This document shows positions 10,353-20,507 of a DNA stretch of 64,000 bases, piece by piece; positions within the stretch are counted from its first letter, which is position 1; each line of letters opens with the position of its first letter. The notes under the pieces were generated by a model. It was given only the letters and a program-made list of their open reading frames with translations, did no database searches and was not told the origin of the DNA. Location: positions 68,912,468-68,976,467 of the forward strand of contig NC_084838.1 of NCBI RefSeq assembly GCF_033115175.1, given 5' to 3'. The translations under genes and the position numbers were made by a program. This stretch comes from Lepus europaeus (lineage: Eukaryota > Chordata > Mammalia > Lagomorpha > Leporidae).

Positions 10353-10367
10353 AAAGATTAACTCATT
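10353..10367 (+). repeat. target-site duplication, right copy (NIP7 retrocopy)
   Basis: Second copy of aaagattaactcatt, directly after the A-rich tail. Confidence 0.95.
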
Positions 10368-10414
10368 AAGTTAAGTTGATGTAGGCAGGCAGATAGGATA
10401 AAACTGATTAGATT

Positions 10415-10855
10415 TGTGAGCTGGAAGATCATGCCTTCACCATGCCCCCTATGTGATCTCATGCCCCTACATGACCCCACCTGTATTCCCAGCTGCCAAT
10501 CAAGCTATGTAATCACTCCCCTTTGAAAGTGGATAAGAGGCCTGGAACACAGTGGGGCCTTCCCTTTTTTTGCCCTTTGTTGCCCTTGCTGCCTGCGCCT
10601 TCGGAGCATGTGGCCTTTAGACCACCCGCTCCCTGCTTTCCTGCCTGCATGCTTGCTGCACGTAGCTTGCTCCTGGCCTGCTCTCTGCTTGTATGGAGCC
10701 CAACTTAACTTCTAGACTTCTCTTTCTCCCTTAGATAAAGCCTTCACTCTCCTATGCATTTCTCTCACTGAATAAAATCCTTAAAACTTACCATGTTGTC
10801 TGGTCTGTTTGAGCCCAGTATTCAGAGTTTTCTGAATACGTGGCAAGAACCCACA
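10415..10855 (+). mobile_element. ERV LTR, family A copy 2
   Basis: Plus-strand counterpart of the LTR at 422-827. It runs from TGTGAGCTGGAAGATC to aagaacccaca, with the polyadenylation-type cactgaataaaatcctt at about 10768-10784. A C/T-rich stretch containing gcccttgctgcctgc lies in the middle. About 45 bases beyond the end (to about 10900) still match the flank of copy 1. Confidence 0.65.
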
Positions 10856-10879
10856 AAGCTTATTAATTTTCAGAAATAC

Positions 10880-11650
10880 TAATAAGCAAAATGGTTTCAA
10901 AGGGAGTGACACAAAGGTAAGAGACCCTAAATCACAAAGATCTATTCTGAGAGTGCTGATCAAAGAATTATGCAATTGAGACCTAGACAGAATGGAAACA
11001 TTCCAAAGGAAGCATGCTGACCAATCAAGCATTGTGGACCAACCAGAGGTTCACACGTGAACTGATCATGCACTGCTCACACTTTGAACTGTAAGATTCA
11101 CTGCCTTGGGGACAGGTATTGTGGCGTAATAGGTAAAAGTCACCACCTGCAATGCCTGTATTTCATATGGATGCCAGTTAAAGTCCTGGCTGTTCCATTT
11201 CCAATCTAGCTCCCTGCTAATGGCCTCGAAAGTACTTGGGCCCCTGCGATCCATGTGGGAGACCTGGATTAAGCTCCTGGTTCCTGGCTTCAGCCTGGCC
11301 CAGCTCTGGCTTTTATGGCATTCTGGGAAGTGAACCAGAGGATGGGAGCTCTCTCTCTTTTTCTCACACTCTCTGTAATTCTTGACTTTCAAATAAATAA
11401 ATAAATAAATCTTTTTTTAAAAAAAGGTTCACTGCCTTTACTTCCTCGAGGAGTCTGGGAATTGGGGTTAGCTGCTTGATTTCTTGCTCTTGCTTTGCAA
11501 TAAATGTCTGCTTTTCTTTCTTTCTTTCTTTCTTTTTTTTTTTCACTTCCCCAGTGTGAGTGACTGGCTTGCTGCATGTATGGCAAGCCGACTCAGTTGT
11601 GAGTTCTGTAGCAACTCCTCTAACCAGTATTGGGGATGTTTGATAGAAAG
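10880..11650 (+). mobile_element. ERV LTR, family X copy 1, split by a CSINE
   Basis: Segments 10880-11107 and 11439-11650 match the element at 32655-33195 (shared ttcactgcctttact, gagtctgg.aatt, gctttgcaataaat). The cttgctttgcaataaatg word is the polyadenylation region of an LTR. A CT-rich run and an (tttc)n run follow at about 11511-11542. Confidence 0.55.
11108..11427 (+). mobile_element. CSINE (older form)
   Basis: Begins ggggacaggtattgtggc and ends in (aaat)n ctttttttaaaaaa. It is flanked by a perfect 11-bp duplication ttcactgcctt (11097-11107 and 11428-11438). It lies inside an LTR. Confidence 0.93.
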
Positions 11651-12727
11651 ACTGAGACTATTCAGTAGATATTGAAATGATTCACGTAACTTTGCCATCT
11701 ACCCAACAAGTTGACCAAAAAAAAAAAAAAAAAAAAAAAAAGAACAACAACAACAAAAACCTCTAAAGTTTTTAAGTTTTTATTAAGATTACTTAGCAAA
11801 GGGATTAACCATAGCATCTTGTATGGGTGGACAATAGGAAACTCAGTAACTACACCTACTGAACCTAGTATGGCAGGACTGTAGTGGTTCTGTTAGCTTC
11901 CAAACAACTGCAGTGTGCAAGGTGCTATTTGGGGCATAGCTGGTACAGGGAAACATGTTTCACAGTTCTTGATTTCAGGGTTGTACAGTCATAAGGAGTG
12001 AGGAAACTTGAGCTGGGAGGAACTTTAAGCATTCACATTTTATTTTCTGAAGTACCTGTAAGGAAAGTAGTCCAGAGCTAGAATATGCATATTTGAGGAG
12101 TTACTCATATGGCTTTACCTGGGAATTGGGTATAATCATTTCTTGGGTCCTGAGATCATGGCAAAATGCTACCTGAAGTATTCTCTTTTATTGATAATTA
12201 CTGTGCCCACACACTTCTGACAGGAAGACTAGGCCTAAGGCTGAGAGCCAATGCCCTTAGAGAAGGAAAGCAGAACTGCCTTACAGAGAGGCATGGGTCA
12301 GCTCTGAGTTTGAGTCAAATTTCTGAATATTCATAGTGAAGAGAAGGTTTTTGTCAAACTCCCAAAATGGGGTTTCCATGTGTGTAAAACAGAAGCTTGG
12401 AAGACTGATCACAGATTAAATTCTAGTTGGGTGGGAAGAGAGGTATATAAATAATGGTGTGTTAACCCCAATACCTTTTGACTTTGCTATCCTTCTGTCT
12501 CTTTAATTCTTCTTACTACTAGTTCTAGTTGTTGTCTGTTGCTTCCGGCAGCTCTGGTTAGTTTTCTCCCGTAGGGTTCATCATTACCCTCCAGCTCTTC
12601 TAGCTGCTAGACTTCTGAGTGGTTCTGTAGTATGGATTGCAGTAGGGGCACCAGAGCACAAAGACATTCAAGCAGCTTTTATCTTTTTCTTCAGCCACTT
12701 TTAAACCATTCCTTTTTCACTGGGAAC

Positions 12728-12764
<37 letters not shown>

Positions 12765-13357
12765 ATACTAGATGCTTGGCTTTTGTGAACTTAGTATTTT
12801 CAATTATAGATATTTACAAATGACCATATTTTCCCATAATGTGCATTTATATGAAAGGTATTTTAAAGCAAGTGTTAGTTTTACACAGACGTTACCCAGT
12901 TGGCCATTTATTATCTACATCTGGTCCTGCCTTTGCTGACTTCCACTCATTGTTGTATGCTACATTAGTGAAAAGATGCAAACAAGTTTTTGCAGGTGAA
13001 AATGGCTATTAGATCTGAAAGGAGTTAATGCCTGTGGCATGAGGATACTGTATACAAGAAACATGACTCAGAATGGGAACTGTGATTTCAGAGGAAGCCA
13101 GGAGCCTGTATAAACATTTCTCTGTTGACAAGTATCGAGATTCATGACCATCTTGGAATGTGTCTGTGGTGACTATCAATATTTGAGCTATACAAATGAC
13201 AATTTCATATGGCTCAACTGAATAATATTGAGCAATTTAAAAGCTTGCTCATATAAATAAGAGATTGGAAGAGTTCAGTTTTTCTCAAACTTCATTAATT
13301 TGAAAATAAATTTTATGATTTTTGCCATTTCTGTGTACTATTTCTACTATTATTAAG
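11651..13357. other. unassigned, mostly unique sequence
   Basis: Apart from an A-tract at 11718-11741 and a pure T-tract at about 12730-12761, I recognise no repeat family or coding exon. AT-rich, no CpG cluster. One of the few single-copy-looking stretches of the window. Confidence 0.4.
12730..12761 (+). repeat. poly-T tract
   Basis: About 32 consecutive T. No recognisable retroposon follows it, so it could be an expanded simple repeat or the tail of a decayed element. Confidence 0.85.
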
Positions 13358-13369
13358 ATCTTAGTCTCA

Positions 13370-13693
13370 AGCTTGCACCGCGGCTCAATAGGCTAATCTT
13401 CTGCCTGCAGCGCTGGCACACCGGGTTCTAGTTCCGGTCAGAGCGCCGGATTCTGTCTCGGTTGCCCCTCTTCCAGTCCAGCTCTCTGCTGTGGCCTGGG
13501 AGTGCAGTGGAGGATGGCCCAGGTGCTTGGGCCCTGCACCCCATGGGAGACCAGGATAAGCACCTGGCTCCTGGCTTTGGATCAGTGCAGTGCACCAGCC
13601 ACAGTGGCCATTGAGGGGTGAACCAACAGTAAAGGAAGACCTTTCTCTCTGTCTCTCTCTCTCTCACTGTCCACCCTGCCTGTCAAAAAAAAA
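13370..13693 (+). mobile_element. CSINE (GC-rich young form)
   Basis: Begins agcttgcaccgcggctcaat and ends ctgcctgtc plus an A tract. It is flanked by a perfect 12-bp duplication atcttagtctca (13358-13369 and 13694-13705). Confidence 0.95.
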
Positions 13694-13892
13694 ATCTTAG
13701 TCTCATTGTTATCAGCCAGATCATCATAGTAAACATTCTTATGACACTTTTAATATGCCAGAACAATACACATGTTAACATATATTGTTGAAGGTGTTTA
13801 TTTCTGCCGAATTTTCAGAAATGTTACAGCTGTTTTAGGGTAACAGCTCTCTCTTTTAGGTTCTATACCTCATGGACATGAAAAATTAGTCA

Positions 13893-14868
13893 CACAGTGG
13901 ATTTCCACATGCAGAAGCATGAAGCAAGACCCCTACCTTACACCTTACACAAAAATCCACTCAACATGGATTAAAGACCTAAATATACAACCCGACACCA
14001 TCAAATTATTAGAGAACATTGGAGAAACCCTGCAAGATATAGGCACAGGCAAAGACTTCTTGGAAAAGACCCCAGAAGCACAGGCAGTCAAAGCCAAAAT
14101 TAACAATTAGGATTACATTAAATTGAGAAGTTTCTGTACTGCAAAAGAAACAGTCAGGAAAGTGAAGAGGCAACCAACAGAATGGGAAAAAATATTTGCA
14201 AACTATGCAACAGATAAAGGGTTGATAACCAGAATCTACAAAAAGATCAAGAAAATCCACAACATCAAAACAAACAACCCACTTAAGAGATGGGCCAAGG
14301 ACCTCAATAGACATTTTTCAAAAGAGGAAATCCAAATGGCCAACAGACACATGAAAAAATGTTCAAGATCACTAGCAATCAGGGAAATGCAAATCAAAAC
14401 CACATTGAGGTTTCACTTCACCCCGGTTAGAATGGCTCACATACAGAAATCTATCAGTAAAAGATGCTGGCGAGGATGTGGGGAAAAAGGGACACTAACC
14501 CACTGTTGGTGGGAATGCAAACTGGTAAAGCCACTATGGAAGTCAGTTTGGAGATTCCTCAGAAACCTGAATATAACCCTACCATACAACCCAGCCATCC
14601 TACTCCTTGGAATTTACCCAAAGGAAATGAAATTGGCAAATAAAAGATCTGTCTGCACCTCAATGTTTATTGCAGCTCAATTCACAATAGCTAAGACCTG
14701 GAATCAACCTAAATGCCCATCAACAGTGGACTGGATAAAGAAATTATGGGATATGTACTCTATAGAATACTATACAGCAGTAAAAAAACAATGAAATCCG
14801 GTCATTTGTAACAAAATGGAGGAATCTGGAAAACATCATGCTGAGTGAAATAAGCACTCCAATATAGG
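13893..14868 (+). mobile_element. L1 ORF2 C-terminal fragment
   Basis: Sense-strand L1. Frames at 13919-14110 and 14123-14794 together cover the ORF2 C-terminal region, including the cysteine-rich segment ([21 protein letters not shown]...C...H...C spacing) and [20 protein letters not shown]. The stop at 14108-14110 separates the two. The copy ends abruptly at the gagtgaaataagc word with no 3' UTR or A-tail, so its 3' end was lost, apparently by later rearrangement. Confidence 0.9.
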
Positions 14869-14925
14869 ATGTTGGCTTCATATGCAGCAGCTTAACCCAT
14901 TGTACTACAACACTGGCCCCTGAAA
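14869..14925 (-). mobile_element. CSINE 5' fragment
   Basis: The plus strand reads aataggatgttggcttcata...cagcagcttaaccca...acaacactggcccc, the reverse complement of the first 55 bases of a CSINE. It sits between two L1 fragments. Confidence 0.7.
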
Positions 14926-15011
14926 TTTGATTTTTAAAGCAAACTGTACCTTCTTTAAGACACATTCTGAGGCTATTTACAGGATTCAAATGAATAGTTT
15001 AAAGATGCAGT

Positions 15012-15304
15012 TTGCTATATTTCCAGGTAAGAAAATTTAGAGCCAGTGTCTCATGTTACTGGGGTTTTGCTTCACCTCTCTTCCAGCGCTGGTGCAGAGC
15101 CTCTCAGCAGCTGGGGTCCCGAGCCGTGGGCACCTGTGCCCTCCACGTGGGTCCACTGTGTCCCTCTAAATCTGGAAGAGTTTCTTCTGCAGTCTTTTTC
15201 CTAATTCTTCCCTGAGAGTACACTATCTTTGCTTTTATTAATCTGTCTTCTCCCGGACTATCAGTGAGCTCCCTCCCTAACCTGCCATCTTGGCTCCTCC
15301 TCAG
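15012..15304 (-). mobile_element. L1 5' UTR start (antisense)
   Basis: On the minus strand, ggaggagccaagatggcagg at 15281-15300 is a classic L1 5' start with the YY1-type site (gccatcttgg at 15284-15293 on the plus strand). The downstream text (agggacacagtggaccc, gagcctctcagcagct-type words) matches the 5' UTR of the sense L1 at 50040-50140. Only about 290 bases of that 5' UTR are present. Confidence 0.8.
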
Positions 15305-17374
15305 AACTGATCAGAGCCATTTCTAAGCCTGTGTAACAGCCTTTTTCTGCCTTAGCTTCGTGTGCAATTCCTTTGTTGGCATAGCTGTCTTCTTTCTTTT
15401 GTCCTCTTTAGTGTATGACAGCCACTTTCAGAGGTTCCAATACTACTCAGAGGAGAGTTAATATCTCTCCCATGTTTAATGGGAGAGGTTTTTTTTTCAT
15501 TCAGTATGCCTCTCTCTTTCCAAATTGCTGAATGTGCATACCACACAAGGAAAGCATATGGGGAGTCTGTATGACTATTAACTCTTTGGACTTTTCCCTA
15601 TTGTAAGGCCCTAGTCACAGCAATAAGTTCAGCCTTTTGAACTGACTTGTTCGGCGGCAATGCCTGAGCTCTGTCACCTGAGTATAATCCACTATGGCAT
15701 GCCCTGCCTTTCTGATTCCTTCCTTCATGAAACGACTGCAGTCCAGTGACCTACTCAACATCTGAATTTTCCGGAGGTTCATCTTTTGGTCAGGCCTACT
15801 AGAATAGAACTGCTCCAGATGCCCTGTACAAGAGTTAATGCTTCTGTACCTTCTGATGGCAAGCGATTAGCCAGATGATTACCTCAGATGTGTCTAACAA
15901 AAGAGCCTGATATTTTGTAAGACGTCATCCTGTTACTCATTGGTGTCCTTTAATTTCTAGAACTCCTTTCACCTGATGCAGAGTTTGAACTTCCAGTGGC
16001 TAGCCTGAAGTCAGCTTAGTGGTTTCCTCCAACAAGAGTTCTGTAGCAGCAACTGCTCTTAAGCATGCAGGGCATCCTGCAGCCACCGAATCTGGTTGCT
16101 TAGAAAAGTAGCCCAGTGGTAATAAAAAGTGGACCCAGCTTCTGAGTGAACACACCTAGAGATATTCTGTTTCTCTGCTAAAAACAGAATGAACAGCTTG
16201 TCCAAATTAGGTATTCCTCGTGCTAGAGCTTCAGTTAACAGTTCTTTAATCCTTTGGAAAGCCTCTTGTTCTCTTGTCCTGTGAAGTAGGTCTATATCCA
16301 GACCCTTTAAAGCCTCATCTAAAGATTGGGCAATTAACCCAAATTCTGGAATCCATATCCTACAACAACCTGACATTTCCTGGATTGTCTTTGGCAGTTT
16401 GTGGTGACCCCACACACCGTATCACTTCCTTTGTCTTAAGTGAAAGAGCATGCTTTCCTGAGGTCACAATATATCCTAAAGTAGATTACCACTTGTTTAG
16501 AAATCTGGGATTTCGTTGAAGTGCCTCTGTATCCCCACTTCCCTAAAAAGCTTAAGACCTGGATAGTATTTTTTCTGAGTCCTTAGAGGGGCTGCAAATG
16601 AGAATATCTTCTTTGTATTGTAGAAAGGCTGAAGTCTTTTATTGGAGCTCTCTGAGTTCCTCTACAAGAGCAGTACCAAACATATGAAGACTGCCTCTGA
16701 AGACTTGAGAAAGAACTGTCCAAGTATATTATTGAGTTGTATTTGAGGATGGATCTGTTCATTCAAAGGCAGACCAATGCTGGGATTCTGGGCTTAACAG
16801 TATGCAGAAGAAGGCACTCCTCATGTCTAGGACTGTGCACCACGATGTGCCTTTAGATATCTTTGTTAATATAGTGCAGGATTTGGGACAATAGGATGAA
16901 GTGGAATGACTGCCTCATTAATAGCCCCAATGTCCCGAACCCATTTTACCTTAAAAGAGGGGTATTACAAGCAGACTGACATAGAACCAAGACTCCATGT
17001 TTGAGAAACTTAACAGTCATGGGTTGGAGTCCCCATCCAGCTTCTAGTTTTATGGATTCTGAAACCAAGGAGGAAATGTAGTCTTGTCCTTTAAGAGGAC
17101 TGTAGCAGGCACAGCATGTGTAGCCCATCCAGGTATAACCTGATCCCAAATTGAAGATCTACTTTATCTTGTATTTCAGGTCTCCCAGGCTATGGTCTGC
17201 TTCAATGCTAGTTAATATCATAACAAATGACTTCAACATAGGAACAATTAATGTGAGAGAAATACCCAGTGATGATAGCAGATCTCTTCCAAGCAAAAGA
17301 GTTGGACATTCAGACATTATCTAAAATTGACGAGAGGTAAGAATATCCTCTATTTGACACAAAAAAAGGCAAAG
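15305..17374 (-). pseudogene. gammaretrovirus-like pro-pol remnant
   Basis: Read on the minus strand, the order is protease end, reverse transcriptase, connection, RNase H. About 17275-17330 encodes SECPTLLLGRDLL, the usual protease-RT junction motif. RT follows with TVLDMRSAFFCILLSPESQ near 16735-16840; active enzymes have Asp where this has Ser in LDxxDAFF. The catalytic YxDD box is YKED at 16606-16617. The connection and early RNase H lie in an open stretch at 16059-16415 (WIPEFGLIAQSLDEA; QEAFQRIKELL). RNase H has KAELIAVTRAL (15604-15636) and HTDS (15562-15573). Several in-frame stops (for example TGA in the SAFE-x-TD region) break the frame. The enzyme would copy viral RNA into DNA; both catalytic changes and stops make it inactive. 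Confidence 0.88.
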
Positions 17375-17567
17375 CAAATCTCTGAGAGAACTTTTGTTTT
17401 GCTGAAGGCAGCTATTGAGGAGAAACATCCAGTGGGATACAGCACTTCAGTTTTGCTCAAGATAATTATTGGGAGGAAGCAAGCATTTTGCATCTTCTTA
17501 GAGGGACTCCTCTTTCCTCATTTTTCACCAGGACCAACCTGTCTATTGACCTATCTGACTCCTCACA
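17375..17567 (-). mobile_element. ERV LTR (family B) U3 start, truncated
   Basis: On the minus strand it begins TGTGAGGAGTCAGATAGG at 17567 and matches the first 190 bases of the LTR at 27138-27740. It breaks off near 17375, where pro-pol sequence starts. A polypurine tract precedes it, so this is the start of a 3' LTR. Confidence 0.75.
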
Positions 17568-17583
17568 TTCCTTCCCCCAGAAG
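17568..17583 (-). promoter_or_regulatory. retroviral polypurine tract
   Basis: The minus strand reads CTTCTGGGGGAAGGAA immediately before the TG of the family B LTR, the position used to prime plus-strand DNA synthesis. Confidence 0.75.
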
Positions 17584-18500
17584 CATGGGCCCTAACTTCT
17601 GTTAGTTGTATGGAATGATGACTTCTCTGCTTCTTCAAGCTGAGTAGGGTAGAATAGGGAAGTGTAATCAAGACAGGGTTCCAGCAGGAGATGGCCTCTC
17701 AAGGAGGCCGCAGTGTCAGCTTGCAGGAATTGCTTCCATCCGAGATTTCATGTACATGCTGTCTAGAATTTCATTGCTTCAAGTCTGGAGAAAATGAATC
17801 TAACTAGGAGGTTAACTACACAGGGTCTAAAACAAAGGACAGAATCATTATTAGAGGATGTGAGAAAGGTGCTGTCCAAACCACAAGGACATTTTCCCGT
17901 TGAGAAGCAAATAGAAATTGACAGGAGGGGCTTGATAATAATCAAGTAGGTGTTAAGGCCTGTCCAGGTGTATGTGAGATCCAGACGTATCTATCTCTTC
18001 ACATGGAGTACTGGGAGAGACATCATAAGGGAGATGTGAACCTCCTTGGGGATGACACCCTGTTGAGTCCCATCACCTATGTGCCCTGGGAGCAGAGCTG
18101 TCCTGAATAGGTTAGTATAGAATAATAGCTGGCATCTCTAAAAGGAAACTTACAGTTCTGCCTGCAGTGTCACTGACTCTAGGCTGTCCCCTCAACAGTG
18201 GTGGTTACTTTGGAAATCCATGCCATTTGGGGTGGACTGACCTTGATGGTAGATCACTGTGTAAAACTGTTATTAATTGGCCTACTACCAATCCTTACAT
18301 TGCTCCTGCTGCCTAGCTTGTGTCTTTCCCTCCTGGTCTCTATTAAAGTAGGCCAGAGGAAGTTTGTAGGATGTCAGCCAAGGGGATGCTCAATCCTATC
18401 TCTAATCTTTGGTGGTCCAGTGTAGAAATCTGTGGCTACAGGCATGTTCTGATATTGTACTTCCTGTGAGATAAGACAATACCCATGAGGAGAATTATGT
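17584..18500 (-). pseudogene. ERV env 3' remnant
   Basis: A minus-strand frame ending at 17763 reads FRPCVVNLLVRFIFSRLEAM. This has the P-C-x-x-N-x-L-V-x-F-x-x-x-R-x-x-A pattern of the cytoplasmic end of gamma-type transmembrane subunits (syncytin-like families). It lies about 180 bases upstream of the polypurine tract, as expected. The rest, up to about 18500, is too decayed for me to read domains; no C-x6-CC box could be found. Confidence 0.65.
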
Positions 18501-19654
18501 CCTTCTAGGTGAGATTGAACATGATGACCACCTTATGCAACATGTCTATAAATTTTGAAGTTGTTAGTAAAACTTTTAATCTCTCCCTTAGTTTGATTTG
18601 AGTAGGGAGATTTTGCCTGTTTACTGTGTCCATGGCAAAATAAATCTAGCTGTGAAATCATACTTTAAGCCTCTCAATTTGGTGATACTATTTGGTCTTC
18701 TATATGACCAGTCTATTATTACAGAAAAATGTTAACCATCCCTTCTATAAGGTCTAAAGGTCAAATTGTACCTCCTAATTGAGAGTTCTTCAAAATATGA
18801 TAAATTTTCCATTTTGAAGAAAATAGAGGAGAAATGAGGGAACAAGTCAGTCCTCTCAGATTGCTTATTTTCAGTAACAATATCAAATGAAAGCTTAGCA
18901 AACAATATTAACTGTCAAATAACAACTTACAAAAACATTTACCAAAAGATCCAATGCCTTCTATAAATTTTAAGACAAAAGAACATGTATTTGGAAACAT
19001 TTCCCAAATATCTAGCATAGGTATAACTTATTTGACCAAGCAAAAATGCCAATGACTTAAAAATCATTTTAGTTTCTTTCTACCAAATTTAAAACCAATC
19101 AGAGACTAATTTAGGTCATGTGAACTACAAATATGAGTTAGAACAGATGAAACCATCTCATAACTTGAGCAATGTTAATGGAATCAGAACTAGGGAAAAG
19201 AAGAGAGCTTATTGGAGCTTGCTAGAAAACAGACAGAGTCACTAATTAAGCAAAAATTATTAAAAGGAGATGATGCAGTTTTAAAATGTATTTTAAACTA
19301 TAGATTTAATACTGTTTACAAATATTTCTGCTGATTTCTTTGATTTCAATTTTGAAATGACTCTTTAAAAATCTCCAAATTAAGACAACCTTTTCTAAAT
19401 AACACATTGAATTTCAACTGTAGTTACTTTCAAGCAGTCTTGAATTAGTTTTCATATGGACAGTTTATGATAACATAAACATTGTTAACAAACCAAAATA
19501 GTTTTTCCATAAGATATTGGGTGCTAAGAGTACCATAGTTTACAGTTAGACCATCTCTCATTCACTTTTATCCAATTTACATTTAGCAATTACATCTAAA
19601 TGACTTAAGATGCTGATATTATATCATAATAGTTGACCTTTTACATACTCTATT
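18501..19654. other. unassigned AT-rich sequence
   Basis: Between the env remnant and the recognisable L1. It may be the decayed 3' UTR of that L1 or more ERV, but no diagnostic word supports either. No poly-T start for the L1 is evident. Confidence 0.3.
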
Positions 19655-20475
19655 AGTTACCACAGATCAGGGAGAACATATAGTATTTGTCTTTTTGGGA
19701 CTGGCTTATGTCTCTAAGTATAATGGTTTCCAGTTGTATAAATTGTGTTACACATAACAGGATTTCATTATTTTTACTGCTGTGTAGTATTTCATAGTGT
19801 ATATATACCATAATTTCCTTATCAGGTCATAAATTGATACACATCAGGGTTGATTCTATATCTTCACTATTGTGAATGGAGCTGCAATAAACATGGAGGA
19901 CAGATCACTGTTTCATAAGCTTAATTCATTTTTAAATTCCTGGGAGTGGGGTGGCTGGTCAAATGGTAGGTCTATATTCCAATTTCTAAGGTATCTCCAT
20001 ACTGTCTTCCACAGTGGCTGTACCAGTTTACATTGCCATCAACAGTGAATTAGGGTACCTCTGTCCCCACATCCTCACTAGCATTTGTTGTTTGTTGATT
20101 TCTGTTTGAGAGTAGTTATAACTGGAGAGAAGTGAAGCCTCATTGTGGTTTTGATTTGAATTTTCCTGGTGGCTAGTGATCCTTAGCATATTTTCATGTG
20201 TCTGTTAGCCATTTGAATACCTCTATTGAAAAATACCTGTTCAAGTCCTTTGCCTATTTCCTAACTGGGTTTTTGATGGTTGTTGTGTAGTTTCTTGAGA
20301 TCTTTGTAGATACTAGATCTTAATCCTTTTCTCAGATGCATAGTTTGCACATATTTTCTCCCACTCAGTGGGTTATCTTCACTTTATTGAGTGTTTCCTT
20401 TGCAATGCAGAAGCTTCTTGGCTTGATGTAACCCTATTTGTCTATTTTAGCTTTTGTTGCCTGTGCTTCTGGTTT

Positions 20476-20507
<32 letters not shown>

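Noticed and set aside
13919..14794. Functional reverse-transcriptase gene
   Set aside because: It is the C-terminal end of L1 ORF2, split by a stop, without RT catalytic motifs, 5' UTR or 3' UTR.
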